NCBI GenBank assembly: GCA_949825045.1
Contig: OX463820.1
Span: forward strand, 4,042,501-4,106,500
DNA length: 64,000 bases
Reading direction: 5' to 3'
Source of the DNA: Argyresthia goedartella
Lineage: Eukaryota; Arthropoda; Insecta; Lepidoptera; Argyresthiidae
Both the position numbers and the translations under genes were made by a program. Positions 41,801 through 52,285 of this stretch are shown here, piece after piece. Within the stretch, counting starts at the first letter, position 1, and every line of letters starts with the position of its first letter. Below the pieces are notes generated by a model that did not search any database, had not been told where the DNA came from, and worked only from the letters and a program-made list of their open reading frames with translations.

Positions 41801-43330
41801 TTGGTTAAACATAGGTCAAAAGAGAACTGCTCGCATAGGTCATTGAAGTCTTTACTCGTGCGCACTTAATATGAGTTTTGCCTGTAGTTGGAAGAAGAGA
41901 AAGGAATAGCGATAGGTAGATTAAATCTAAGTAATCGTTGGGGAACATTAAAATACAGCTAAGCTGCGGACAGTCCTCCTCATTTGATACAATTTTCAAC
42001 AAAAATGTGGAAAATGCTAATCGATGACGGTTAATGGTTAGTGGTTGAAGGTGAAATTTCCTGCATAGATCCAAATAATCACAACTGTGGTATGGTATGC
42101 GCAACCGATAACACAGAAACCGAACAAATCTTTTTTGCACACTCTCTATACAATCGATTTGCACGCCATAACGCAGGCTCCAAATTTGAGACGCATACTC
42201 TATAACTGACTTCTCACAAATGAGCAGTTGAATATCTTGAAAGTTTTTGCTTTCTTAAGACACGCTGCTAGTCTCATTACAAAACCTAATGCTTGAGATG
42301 GTTTAGCCACTATTTGCTCCACGTGAACATTGAACTGAAGTTTAGAGTCGTGATATACGCGCAGGTCACAAACTCCGTCACATCTCTGCAGTAGCTGACC
42401 TTTCAGTCTATAGGAGGTATGAAGTGGAAAGCGTTTTCTGCTACACGAAATTACGGAGCATTTGATAGGGTTTTAGTCTAATTTTTTGATGCGACAGTAT
42501 TCATCGAGTCTTGTTAGGTCAGAGTGGAGAGCATCCATATTACTAAATGATGATATAGAAGAAAATATATTCATATTATCAGCAAAACAAAGAAGTTTAG
42601 AGTTATGGGAACTCGTGTCGATGTCGTTCACGTAAATAATGAAGAGTAACGGGCCCAACAGGGACCCTTGCGGAACACCACTGGGAGTCGAAACCCAGGT
42701 CAAAATGTAATTTGCCGACAACTACAGCTTGAGACCTTCTACCTCTAATACCGATGCTAAAGAGTTTTGGTTTATGTAAATCATGATAAATTCTGTCAAA
42801 ACGATTTGCTGTAGTCCGTATAAACGACATCGACCGCGCACCTTTGTCCATAGAAAGTGTTAAAAAGTCATTTAGCAAAGCTAGGTTGGAGATTGTTGAA
42901 CGGCCCTTTAAAAACCCGTGCTGTGAAGGACTAAAAGATGAACTAAGTACTGTATAAACCTGATCATAGATCAATCGTTCGAAAACTTTAGCCAGTATAC
43001 ACAGTTTGGAAATCGGTCTATAATTAACTTTTGAGCCCTATTTTTATGGACCGGCGTTTTAAAGGCAGACTTCCAGATATGGGGCACCGTAGAAGTTGAT
43101 AGGGATTTTTAAATAATAACGACATTTGAAAGGCATTTTGTTTAGCACAACCAATCAGGAAAACAGGTGATAAATGGTACGGGCCTGCTGATTTTGAGGG
43201 ATCTAGTTTACTAAGCAGCTTAACTATAACATCTATATTAATTTCAATTTAATGAATATCTGAGAGTATATTAAGATTAGAAGTAGTTTGGGAAGAACAA
43301 ATGGGGTGGGCCTGAGTCACTGCCACGGTC
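41800..43330 (-). pseudogene. LINE-G reverse transcriptase, decayed
   Basis: The minus strand carries HGFLKGRSTISNLALL (about 42900), a broken first aspartate region, SGVPQGSLLGPLLFIIYVND (42600-42680), a CFADNMNIF box in which the second catalytic Asp is Asn, and a C-terminus with IESVQKRFVRFLCYRL (42100-42160). Several registers and a mutated active site make it non-functional. No full 5' part was found. Confidence 0.82.
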
Positions 43331-44329
43331 GAGAAACGTAGCATAAAAATGAGATTGCAAACGTAGAATAAAATCGCATTGCAAATGGACTCAGGGGAAG
43401 CTACTGTCACGTCGCTGTATTTAAACTAGCTTGGTAAGACATTACACTTTGATCAATGACAATGAGTCATGCTTTTTGGTTATCACGTTAAAAAATTAAT
43501 CTGTGGTCAAGTGTGACGCCTTAGGAATAGATAACTATAACTTCACAAATTTTTCTAAGGAAAATTTGGCACCCACATGTACAGAAAAACAATACTTGTT
43601 CTGTTAATACCATTGTTTTAATTTGCTTATTTGCTGTTATCCTTTTTATTCATAAACAAGAGTCACGAGTGCCGTTGTTAGTGTTTGTCAATGTCATTAC
43701 CAACTCATAGTGTTTTATAATGATACCTACCGGTTTATAAGTGATGCAATCATACTTTTATTTATGTTAGCAACAGAAAGTTAGTTGTTCGATTCGGAAC
43801 GCATTAAGCGCGATTTCATTAAGGACCCGGCAATCTGCCGTATGCGGTGTAATGTACCCCCCCCCCCCCCCCCCTATGTCTGTGGCCGGATGTCCTACGT
43901 AACTTTTAATAACGGGACATCAAATTCCCTTCGAACATGACCGCATTATATATCGATCAATGTAAAGCCTCGTAACAATCCATAAATATCTCAACTCCTT
44001 GACTCATTACAGTATAAGTACAAACTAAATAAATATGCGAATAGTGTTATATTAATTTGAGAACAACATCAATCTGCTCAAATACACGTGTATTATCTTG
44101 TAGGAATCTAAAAATATCTTAACACCTCGCAAATCAATCTGCACAGCCTTCTTCCAACTTCTCGACCAACGGAATAAATCTGCTTAAATACTTACTTATA
44201 TAAAGGTGTAATCTTGTAGGAATTATTACATAATAACTACTTCGAGAATAACAAAGTACTTCAAATCATTAGATACTCGTTACAATCTTGGAAATACCAT
44301 AATTAGGTTTACATAACATTATAAGTACG
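43331..44329. other. Unassigned AT-rich sequence with a poly-C run
   Basis: No gene seen. An 18-base C run (43857-43874) stands alone. 43960-44240 has loosely repeated words (AATCTGC, CTTGTAGGAAT at about 44098 and 44213) that suggest an old local duplication. Confidence 0.5.
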
Positions 44330-44454
44330 ACTCACCGAGAGGCGGCACTTTCAGCGGCGGCGGCGGCGGCGGCCGGCGACGACCTGCATACCTGTCCGGT
44401 GCACACAGGCACAGCTGGGCCAGTACTACGTGGTTACACATCCTCGCCTTATAT

Positions 44455-44840
44455 GTCACCGTAAGATAGTTAAAACCGTTAGTTGATAAACTAAAGCGTT
44501 GGTTGATCAACTATCGACAGATAGTATACCAGACCGACATGGCTTTAAATTTACGTTTTTTTTGTTCTTACATTTCAACCTAACACGAAGCATATTCAGG
44601 GTCTTCGCTGCGCTCGCCCCCTCTAGTCTTCACCTAAGCTACCGCAGTGTTTGCCCTGGTATTTAGTTTGCAATGCAAGTTAAACCAGTTTACTATTTAA
44701 CGGTTTTAACCGTAGTCTATCAACTAACGCGTCATATAGTAAGCGGTATGCTACAGTTTACTATCTGTCGATAGTTGACCACCTGACGAGAAAAAAAACG
44801 TTATTCTATCAACTAGAGGTTTTGACAATCTTACGGTGAC
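44455..44840. mobile_element. 386-bp element with GTCACCGTAAGAT inverted ends
   Basis: Starts GTCACCGTAAGATAGTTAAA and ends with the near reverse complement (TTTGACAATCTTACGGTGAC). The inner ends also pair (CAACTATCGACAGATAGTA). Its centre contains the same core as the TTAA MITEs (CCTAACACGAAG, CTTCACCTAAGCTACCGCAG). No coding capacity. Superfamily unknown. Confidence 0.7.
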
Positions 44841-45149
44841 TTATGCATAAGTCGCTAATGCCATATCCCTTCAAACCATGCCTAGTCTTAACAGTGTTAG
44901 ATAATTTGACGGGTAGAAGAGATACATCCCAAACTGCCGAAAACATAAATATCTCATAAAGTTATTTTGAATGCGTTCGTTTCAACATGAGACAATATTT
45001 CAGCTCATACGGTGTCCATATGATTGCGTTCGATTCAAGACAAGCTGGAGTTCAATATATCCAATTACTTTTACTTGCAAGAAATGTCCAGTAGTGGGTA
45101 CTCAAACGATGGGTGACAGGGAGATCCAGCGAGTTCATGAAGTCAAAGA

Positions 45150-45480
45150 CTAGGAGTTGGATTAATATCTGACCTGAAATACCGGGTGCATATTGTAGAA
45201 ATATGGTAAGAAACATATAGAAATTGAGGTCTTGTCTTGCGTATGGGGTGCACCTTCACGGGCACGACCGCGATGAAAACTTTGTACACTATTCTTATTA
45301 GGTCACGCCTTGAATCTAATGCAATCAAATGGACACCGCATGAGAGGAAATATTGTCTCATGTTGGAACGCATTCAAAATAAATTTAAGAGATATTTATA
45401 TATTCTGCAGTTTGGGGTGCATCCCGTTCAAATTATCCAACACTGTTTATACAAGGTATGGTAGGATATAACGAACTTAG
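45150..45480 (+). pseudogene. LINE RT C-terminal remnant
   Basis: The frame 45237-45464 contains MKTLYTILIRSRLESNAIKW and MLERIQNKFKRYLYIL, matching the LINE motif in which a surface-residue-rich helix (LVRSxLEY...W.P) precedes a QKKF/NKF helix. A shorter inverted copy is at 44984-45055. Confidence 0.65.
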
Positions 45481-45741
45481 GGTTAGAATGGGTATGGCGT
45501 TGGCGACTTATGTATACATATAAGGTGTTGGTTGCGAGGATGTGTAACCCCGTAGTACTGGCCCAGCTGTGCCTGCATGTATGCGCCGGACGGGTATGTT
45601 TGTCGTCGCCAGCCACCGCCGCTGCTGAACGTGACGCTCGCGCGCGCTCTGCTGGTGCGCGCACCGCTAACCACAGTCATCCGCATTATTCATGTACCTA
45701 GATTGGCGGAGGAATTCCGTGGCCGTACAAAATAGTGCTCG

Positions 45742-46237
45742 ACCCCGGAATGCCCGGCCCGGAATTGGCGTCCCGAGTACTATAGACAACTGCTACATCA
45801 GAGATTAGGGTGTGTTCATAGTGTCTATGTTTTTTTATGCATACGCTTCGTTCCGCTCCGCTCCGCTACGCTTCGGTTTTGCTTCTTCTAAGTTCCAACC
45901 TAACCCATAACCTAATTGAAATTTAGCCACAATAACCTACTCTAGCCAAATTTGACTCAATAAATATAATGCACTTGAATTCAGTCTTCACAGTGTTATT
46001 TTTTTTAACAAATAACAGAATTGAGTTTGTTTTTATTTTAAACTAACCAAATATGAATAATATTAGGTTATGCTATGTGTCAAGTGAATGTTAAACTTTG
46101 CTTACAAAAAAACCTCACTACTATGACCATGGCCATGACCATGTTAAATCGAAAATGTTCGACCAATCAGAAGCCAGTATTTACAGCCAATGAGAGACGT
46201 CCCACAATTCCGGGGCCGGGCATTCCGGGGTCGAACA
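45742..46237. mobile_element. Candidate 496-bp element with CGACCCCGGAATGCCCGGCC ends
   Basis: 45742-45775 and 46200-46237 are inverted copies of CGACCCCGGAATGCCCGGCC then CGGAATTG. The interior is AT-rich and includes a block at about 45838-45950 related to 60528-60665. Further direct copies of CGGGCATTCCGG or GGAATGTCCGGCCCCGG follow at 46260-46370. It could be a MITE or a GC-rich satellite fragment. Confidence 0.45.
45838..45950. repeat. Dispersed repeat (CGGAGCGGAGCGAAGCG family), copy 1
   Basis: Reverse complement of 60528-60665: GGAGCGGAACGAAGCGTATG, then ATTAGGTTA and TAGGTTATTGTGGCTA words. Belongs to a family found at least twice here. Confidence 0.6.
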
Positions 46238-46384
46238 GGCAGGTTTCGGAATGCACGGCCCAGTAATGTGCGGCTTGGAATGTCCGGCCCCGGATTTGGC
46301 GTCCCAAATCCCACGATTCCGGGATCGGGCATTCCGGTGGCGGGCATTACTGGGCCGTGCATTCCTGTCCCCCGTTTCGAAAAA

Positions 46385-46515
46385 GGTAAAAAAAAGGTAG
46401 CGCAAAAAGGCTTTATTCAGAATTTGGTTACGTGTGACAAAAAAAAAGCGGGAGATCTTCTTGCCACTAAAAAAGGTACTACAAAAAGGCTTTATTCAGA
46501 ATTTGGTTAAGTGTG
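46385..46515. repeat. Short tandem duplication (about 81-bp period)
   Basis: AAAAAGGCTTTATTCAGAAT then TTGGTTA[CA]GTGTGA occurs at about 46407 and 46488. Otherwise low-complexity A-rich. Confidence 0.7.
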
Positions 46516-47449
46516 AGAAAAAAATCTCACTCTCAATTTTATAATAAGCTGGTTTTATATAATTACTCGCATTATTTGAGTAAAGTACTATACAAGCCTT
46601 GGTCCGCAATGACTTCACTGCTGGCCGCACTATGAAGGCCTCGAGCTTAGCTTACTACGCTCTCGGCCTATAAGCTTGGTCACCATTGCAGCTTTGATGT
46701 CCGCGCTATAAAAGCCTCGATCTTCAGTCTCGGCACACATATACACCCTTACACATACACACACTCACCCTTACAGACACTTACTCATCCACACATGGGC
46801 TTATTTTCCATAAAATAACCTTTATTATACTATTTTACATTGTCTGTTTACTAAGTATATAATATTAACTTTTTACTTATTTGTATTATAAATAAATTCA
46901 CTATCTTCCGCAACATTTTTTTATGTACCTATTTTACAATCAAAAAACTATATGTAAAGGGTTTGGGCCAGATATTCCTTACCACAGATTCTTTGATAAT
47001 CTAGCTAGGATATCAGCTCGTCTCCCTTCTTAAATGTACCTACTCATTTTTTCTGCATGTTTAACCTAGTGCTAATGTACCTTTTGTTAAGCAACTGTAC
47101 TGTACATTCTCTGTTTTTGAATAAAACCATTTGATTTGATTTGATTTATTCAGCTTGTCCATCAAAGGCTGATCGCGCTGTGTAGGCCTTGAGCTGCGCT
47201 GTGCTGCGCTTTCGGCCACCGACAGTGCGACCAGCAACGCAGTCATTAAAGACCGCGACAGTTGCAGTTGCTTGTATTTTTTAGTTTTAAGATGCTATAT
47301 ACCCACCGCATTAGGATAGCCTGTAATGATAGGTATAGTTGGGAAATAGAGAAATAAATATAACACGCACTTTAGGCAGGTACCTACTAGTTTTCGCAAA
47401 CGGAACGCGATTGTATTCGAAAATATACGAATTCAGCTTAAAGATAAAT
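46516..47449. other. Non-coding: LINE-type tail and degenerate GC blocks
   Basis: Two related GC-rich blocks, at about 46605-46740 and 47165-47250 (GCTNTGNAGGCCTNGAGCT...CGGCC), are direct and diverged. A LINE-like 3' end with AATAAAACC and TTTGATTTGATTTGATTTA ends near 47147. Low-complexity CACA/TACA sequence at 46735-46800. No gene. Confidence 0.5.
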
Positions 47450-48070
47450 ACAGATTTATAGATACATTGAGATAGCATTTGTAAGCAGTTGACGTACATT
47501 CAATATCATACTGGATTGAGAGAATAGTTTTGATGATGATATTCTGGTTCAATCTGTGTCTACCTAGACTTTCTTAGAGATACTTGATAGTCTAAAGAAA
47601 GATACTCTAGTTTTGTTTATTTCTGCTTCAGTTACCTGATGACAACGCCAGAGTGCGATCGTGCCAAACTAAGAGAAGTCTGACTACGATGCGAGTCAAC
47701 AATTGAACAACGTGCCATGTCTGGGGTGGGGTGCTTGGTTCACTATAATAGATAATATCTGTATACAATTGACGTACATTTAACATCTTGAATACCACCA
47801 CTTTTCCGTTATAGATTTTAAATTTTATAACCATGGCATTCTAAATTGCGACCTTTCCCAACTACCCTCGGTTTTTGAGAGGTTAATATCAAACTGGACT
47901 AAGAGGATGATTTTAATGATGACATTCTGGTTCAATCAGTTTATACCTAGATTTACTTAGATAGACTTGGTATTCTAAAGAAATATACTCTCGTTTTTTT
48001 ATTTATGTTTCATGTACCTGACCACCTGATCTGTGGAAGGCTGACCACAATGCGAGAGAGCGCAATGGCG
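47450..48070. repeat. Two diverged copies of a unit of about 310-380 bp
   Basis: 47455-47690 and 47765-48070 share TTGACGTACATT, TGATGATGA[TC]ATTCTGGTTC, TCTAAAGAAA and, at the right, AGAGAAGTCTGACTACGATGCGAG-type sequence. The last motif is the seed of the minisatellite that follows. Confidence 0.6.
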
Positions 48071-48960
48071 GGTTAAGAGAAGTCTGACCACGATGCGAGA
48101 GCGCAATCGTCGCGGGCTGAGAGAAGTCACATCATGATGTGGGAGAGCAGTCATGACGGGCTAAGAGAAGTCTGACCACGATGCGAGAGCGCATTCGTTG
48201 CGGGCTGAGAGAAGTCACATCATGATGTGGGAGAGCAGTCATGACGGGCTGAGAGAAGTCTGACCACGATGCGAGAGCGCATTCGTCGCGGGCTGAGAGA
48301 AGTCGCATCATGATGTGGGAGAGCAGTCATGACGGGCTAAGAGAAGTCTGACTACGATGTGAGAGCGCAGTCGAGGCGGGCTAAGAGAAGTCTGACCATG
48401 AATCGAGAGTGCAGTCGTGGCGGGCTGAGAGAAGTCTGACTACGATTTGAGAGCGCATTCGTGGCGGGCTGAGAGAAGTCTCATCATGATGTGGGAGAGC
48501 AGTCATGACGGGCTAAGAGAAGGCTGACCACGATGTGAGAGCGCAGTCGAGGCGGGCGAAGAGAAGTCTGACCATGAATCGAGAGTGCAGTCGTGGCGGC
48601 CTGAGAGAAGTCTGACCACGATGCGAGAGCGCAGCCGAGGCGGGTGAAGAGAAGTCTGACCATGAATCGAGAGTGCAGTCGTGGCGGCCTGAGAGAAGTC
48701 TGACCACGATGCGGGAGAGCACAGTCGTGGCTGGCGAAGAGAAGTCTGACCACGATACGAGAGCGCATTCTTCGCGGGATGAGAGAAGTCACATCATGAT
48801 GTGGGAGAGCAGTCATGACGGGGTAAGAGAAGTCTGACCACGATGCGAGAGCGCTTTCGTCGCGGGCTGAGAGAAGTCACATCATGATGTGGGAGAGCAG
48901 TCATGACGGTGCTAAGAGAAGTCTGACCACGATGCAAGAGTGCAGTCGTGACGGGCTGTC
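48030..48960. repeat. Minisatellite of alternating 45-bp subunits
   Basis: About 20 units of roughly 45 bp. Type A: AGAGAAGTCTGACCACGATG CGAGAGCGCA. Type B: AGAGAAGTCACATCATGATG TGGGAGAGCA. They often alternate, giving a 90-bp higher-order period, with runs of pure A-type in the middle. Because 45 is a multiple of three, long repetitive minus-strand frames (for example 48484-48816) stay open. I do not consider them genes. Confidence 0.93.
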
Positions 48961-49438
48961 GCTGCACACGAGGTCGTGAGATCTGTCAGGATGGCCGATT
49001 CGCAAAAAGTGAAATGTGAAAAGTAAATTGAAAAGTAAAAGTGAAGAGTGAAATGTAAAATCGAAGGATGTTTTGTGAAGTTAATTGTATCTATGAATTC
49101 TACTCTAGCTGGAAGAATTTGTATTTTGATATTATTTGGGCAATTGTGCTTATACGAGGACAACCTATCGGTATGAATGGCCAAATATAAGCTATGTATA
49201 TCATGCTATGTAATAACTAGCAAAAGTTGATGAAGTCTGTATTCTAATCTAGCTGGAAGAATTAGTATTTTAATATTCTCTCCTAAATTGTGCTTATTAT
49301 ACGAGGACAACCTATTTGTCTGAATATGCTTTGTATTATGTAAATGAACCTTATACAATTGATTACTAACTAAACTAGCAAAAGTTATTGGGCTGGCTTG
49401 AATTTTCTTGCCGTTTCTTTCTCGACCGTAATGCCCAC
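48961..49438. other. Unassigned AT-rich sequence with a local duplication
   Basis: 49100-49160 and 49225-49310 share TCTAGCTGGAAGAATT, TGTGCTTAT and ACGAGGACAACCTAT, a diverged direct repeat with a period of about 135 bp. No gene. Confidence 0.6.
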
Positions 49439-49787
49439 GGCTTTACGAAGCGGAGTAGCATATCCTTATATAATAGATTACCTACTCGTCATGATAAAAC
49501 TTAATTCTAAATAAATACAAATAAAGTAAAATAATATAAATATGCAATAATTTTAAATTCTAGTGAGTGTAGGTTTATTGACTTCTAGATGAAACACGGA
49601 CACAAGGATCTCTGCTTCGTAAAGCCGTGGCTTTACGAAGCGGAGTAGCATATCCTTATATAATAGATTACCTACTCGTCATGATAAAACTTAATTCTAA
49701 ATAAATACAAATAAAGTAAAATAATATAAATATGCAATAATTTTAAATTCTAGTGAGTGTAGGTTTATTGACTTCTAGATGAAACAC
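49439..49787. mobile_element. MITE with GGCTTTACGAAG ends, one complete and one truncated copy in tandem
   Basis: 49439-49626 starts GGCTTTACGAAGCGGAG and ends CTCTGCTTCGTAAAGCC. 49629-49787 repeats the first 159 bp with no difference that I could find and lacks the right end. Where they meet, CTTCGTAAAGCC GT GGCTTTACGAAG forms a near-perfect palindrome. The identity suggests a very recent duplication. Confidence 0.75.
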
Positions 49788-50275
49788 CAGAATTATGTCT
49801 GGGGGCGCTGTCAGTTGTAAATTAGCGCGCTAAACGGAAACAAACTTCTGACGTCCGGTATGAAGGATTAGCGCTTTAACCACTGTTTAAACGCGGTAAT
49901 CCTTCATTCGATCGAAGAGTTTCGACAAAAGAGTAACTCATACTGTATCGAGACGGGACGGAGAGTAGATGTGTAGTGAATAATAATCGAAGTATAAGTG
50001 CTAGGTGTACTAAGTAGAATAGTAATAAAAAATGAAGCATAGTTTAAGTATAATAAAGAGCAGGAATAAAGGAATCAAAGTTAAGTGAATGGAGTTTCTT
50101 TCACTTGTAACTGCGTCTCCCCAAAATTTGCGGTGGCGACAGTGCAGCGTTAATGAAACCCCCAGTGTAGCTTCCTCTGGCATTGCCACAACATAGATTT
50201 GAATTCCGACTTCACAGACATTTAGTACCTAATTTGTTTTTTGTCCCCAAAAACCAGAATTTGTCCTACCGCCGT
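49788..50275. other. Unassigned sequence, possibly a solo-LTR end with PBS-like motif
   Basis: TGGCGACAGTGCAGCG at about 50133-50148 resembles the primer-binding start that follows a Gypsy LTR. The preceding 340 bp could be LTR-derived, but I cannot define both ends. The last 100 bp is the 3' flank of the host gene that ends at 50276. Confidence 0.3.
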
Positions 50276-50525
50276 TTAAAAGATATAGCGTGTTATTGTT
50301 GTTGGTGGCCCTGCCAGAGAAAGCTTTCCTCTCTCTGTCCATGACAAGTTAGGGACTAAATGTCTGGTATAGTCAGAATTCATATCTATGGTGTGGCTGT
50401 GAACGCCAATCTCCTCTTTAAAGCTATCGGCAATGCGTCTTATCACGGAGCTTGACCCTTGCATGCGCACCCCAGAAGTTCGTGTTATGTCGCTATCATC
50501 GCCACAGAGTTCCGGGATCACAGAC
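50276..50525 (-). CDS. Host gene, terminal coding exon (unknown protein)
   Basis: On the minus strand TTATTATGCAG ends the intron and the exon runs to TAA at 50276-50278. The split codon AA/G joins it to the exon at 54078-54261. The peptide contains SVIPELCGDDSDITRTSGVR, SSVIRRIADSFKEEIGVHSH and YTRHLVPNLSWTERGKLSLA, ending in TRYIF. Ser/Thr-rich, non-repetitive, even codon use. No transposon family matches that I know. Correct splice signals and an exact frame across two exons make a genuine host gene likely. I cannot name it. No transmembrane segment. Confidence 0.65.
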
Positions 50526-50580
50526 CTGCATAATAAATGAAACCAAGATTATTTAGAAATGCAAGAGCGAAAAGAGCGAT

Positions 50581-50729
50581 GTGAACGCCAATCTCCTCTT
50601 TGAAGCTAGCGGCCATGCGTCTTATCACGGAGCTTCTAGGAGGAGCTTGGCCCTTGCATGCGCACCCCAGAAGTTCGTGTTATGTCGCTATCATCGCAAC
50701 AGAGTTCCGGGATCCCAGACCTGCATATC
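50581..50729 (-). pseudogene. Partial duplicate of the host exon at the LINE 5' junction
   Basis: GTGAACGCCAATCTCCTCTT through GACCTGCAT repeats 50398-50529 in the same orientation, with about six substitutions and a 13-bp insertion (CTAGGAGGAGCTT) that breaks the frame. It is non-coding and explains the odd N-terminus of the following LINE frame. Confidence 0.85.
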
Positions 50730-52178
50730 TCAGTCAAAGTCATTGGTTCAGTAATTCTAGTTAAAGCCCCACACTTAGCTTATATATTCAATAAATGTGT
50801 TGACGATGGGGCTTTTCCAGACCTCATGAAACACAGTAAACTGATACCTCTGTTCAAGTCGGGAGATAAGGGCGATCCTTCAAATTTCAGACCAATATCT
50901 GTTCTTCCAACACTAAGTAAAATATTTGAAAAGATTATACTCAATCAAATGCTCTCACATTTCAACCGTACAAAACAACTCCACGCTAAACAATATGGTT
51001 TCACTAGGGGTAAATCGACTACGGATGCAGGTATTACCCTTATATCTCATATTTATTCTGCATGGGAGGCCGCACAGGATGCTATCGGAGTTTTTTGCGA
51101 CCTGTCGAAGGTGTTTGATTGTGTTGATCATAATACGCTATTAATTAAATTAAATCATTACGGAGTTAGAAATAAAGCGTTGGATCTACTAAGATCATAC
51201 CTAAGCAATATAATTCAAAAGGCAGAAGTTAACGGCGTAAAATCTGATGGATCGGTTGTTAAAATTGGTGCTCCACAAGGTTCCATATTAGGCCCTTTCT
51301 TATTCCTGGTATATATTAATGATCTGCCTTTCATGGTGGAGAAATTACCTGACATAGTGTTGTTTGCTGATGATACTTCAATGGTCTTCAAAATTGAAAG
51401 ACAAAAAGGAGATTTTGATGATGTTAATGGTGTATTGTCTTTAACCTTGAATTGGTTCACACTTAATAATTTATTGTTAAACGCTGGTAAAACCAAGTGT
51501 ATCAAATTCTCACTTCCAAATGTCAGGCAAGTTGAGACCAGTTTAGTGTTAGACAACAGCACGTTAGAATTAGTAAATGATACGAAGTTTCTTGGAATAA
51601 CCATTGATTGCAATTGCAGTGGGGACCCAACATAGATAAATTGGCTGGTAAATTAAGTTCTGCGGCTTACGCTGTTAGGAACATCAGACAAAGCAAGGAT
51701 GTGGCTACATCTAGGCTAGTATATTTTAGTTACTTTCATAGTGTGATGTCCTATGGTATCTTGTTGTGGGGGAAAGCAGCGGATATTCAAACTATTTTTA
51801 TTTTACAGAAAAGAGCTATTCGAGCAATTTATAATTTAAAAAGAACATTTTAAAGAAATTGACATACTAACAGTAGCTAGTCAGTTTATTTTCGAAAATA
51901 TAATGTATGTACGCAAGAACCTTACTACATTTTCCAAACTTAGCGATAGCTGTAATGTTAACCTAAGAAATAATCACAGACTATGTGCGCCCCGTTTCAG
52001 ACTCGCGAAGGTTAGAAATTCTTTCAAGGGTCAGTGCATTCTCTAATACAATAGGATACCTCTGGAGATTTTGAAATTGCCATTTGAGCAATTTAAAAAG
52101 CATGTTAAAGCGACTTTGTCGAAAAAGGGATATGACAATGTTCAAGATTACTTAAATGACAGGACTGTATGGGGTTAA
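50730..52178 (+). pseudogene. LINE-C reverse transcriptase, frameshifted
   Basis: Starts within the RT fingers (AYIFNKCVDDGAFPDLMKHS). Motifs: SNFRPISVLPTLSKIFEKII, FCDLSKVFDCVDHNTLL, IGAPQGSILGPFLFLVYIND, VLFADDTSMVF. The frame breaks near 51620 (TIDCNC), continues to 51853 in a second register (SVMSYGILLWGKAADIQTI), then in a third to TAA at 52176-52178 (KKGYDNVQDYLNDRTVWG). The endonuclease is absent. The same family as the fragments at 6779-7210 and 17798-18229. Confidence 0.9.
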
Positions 52179-52285
52179 TCTGGCTCAACACAGACCTTGC
52201 TGTTAATAGTTTTGTAATTATTTATTCCTGCTTATTAATCATAACAATTAAATTTTTCATATTTGTATTAGTTAATCACAACCTA

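Larger units (their letters stand above)
44330..45650. repeat. Decayed inverted duplication
   Basis: 44330-44462 (minus) matches 45515-45640 (plus): AGGATGTGTAACC, GTAGTACTGGCCCAGCTGTG, CGGACGGGTATG-type words. 44984-45055 matches the reverse of 45300-45375: CAACATGAGACAATATTTC, CGGTGTCCAT. The order is mirror-symmetric about roughly 45180. The left half is interrupted by the MITE at 44455-44840. A (CGG)n run lies at about 44355-44373. Confidence 0.65.

Noticed and set aside
43857..43874. Poly-C run as a functional element
   Set aside because: An isolated homopolymer with nothing around it. It could be a slippage or sequencing artefact.
44319..44510. Poly-proline frame on the minus strand
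   Set aside because: It comes from a (CGG)n run. The other half of the old inverted duplication does not keep the frame.
48484..48816. 110-codon repetitive minus-strand frame
   Set aside because: It lies entirely inside the 45-bp minisatellite. A repeat period divisible by three keeps frames open by chance.
48030..48960. Possible CRISPR array
   Set aside because: Units are contiguous 45-mers without unique spacers, and the DNA is clearly eukaryotic.
50133..50148. A definite solo LTR ending at TGGCGACAGTGC
   Set aside because: Only the PBS-like word is suggestive. I could not find matching TG...CA limits or a target duplication, so it stays a low-confidence note.
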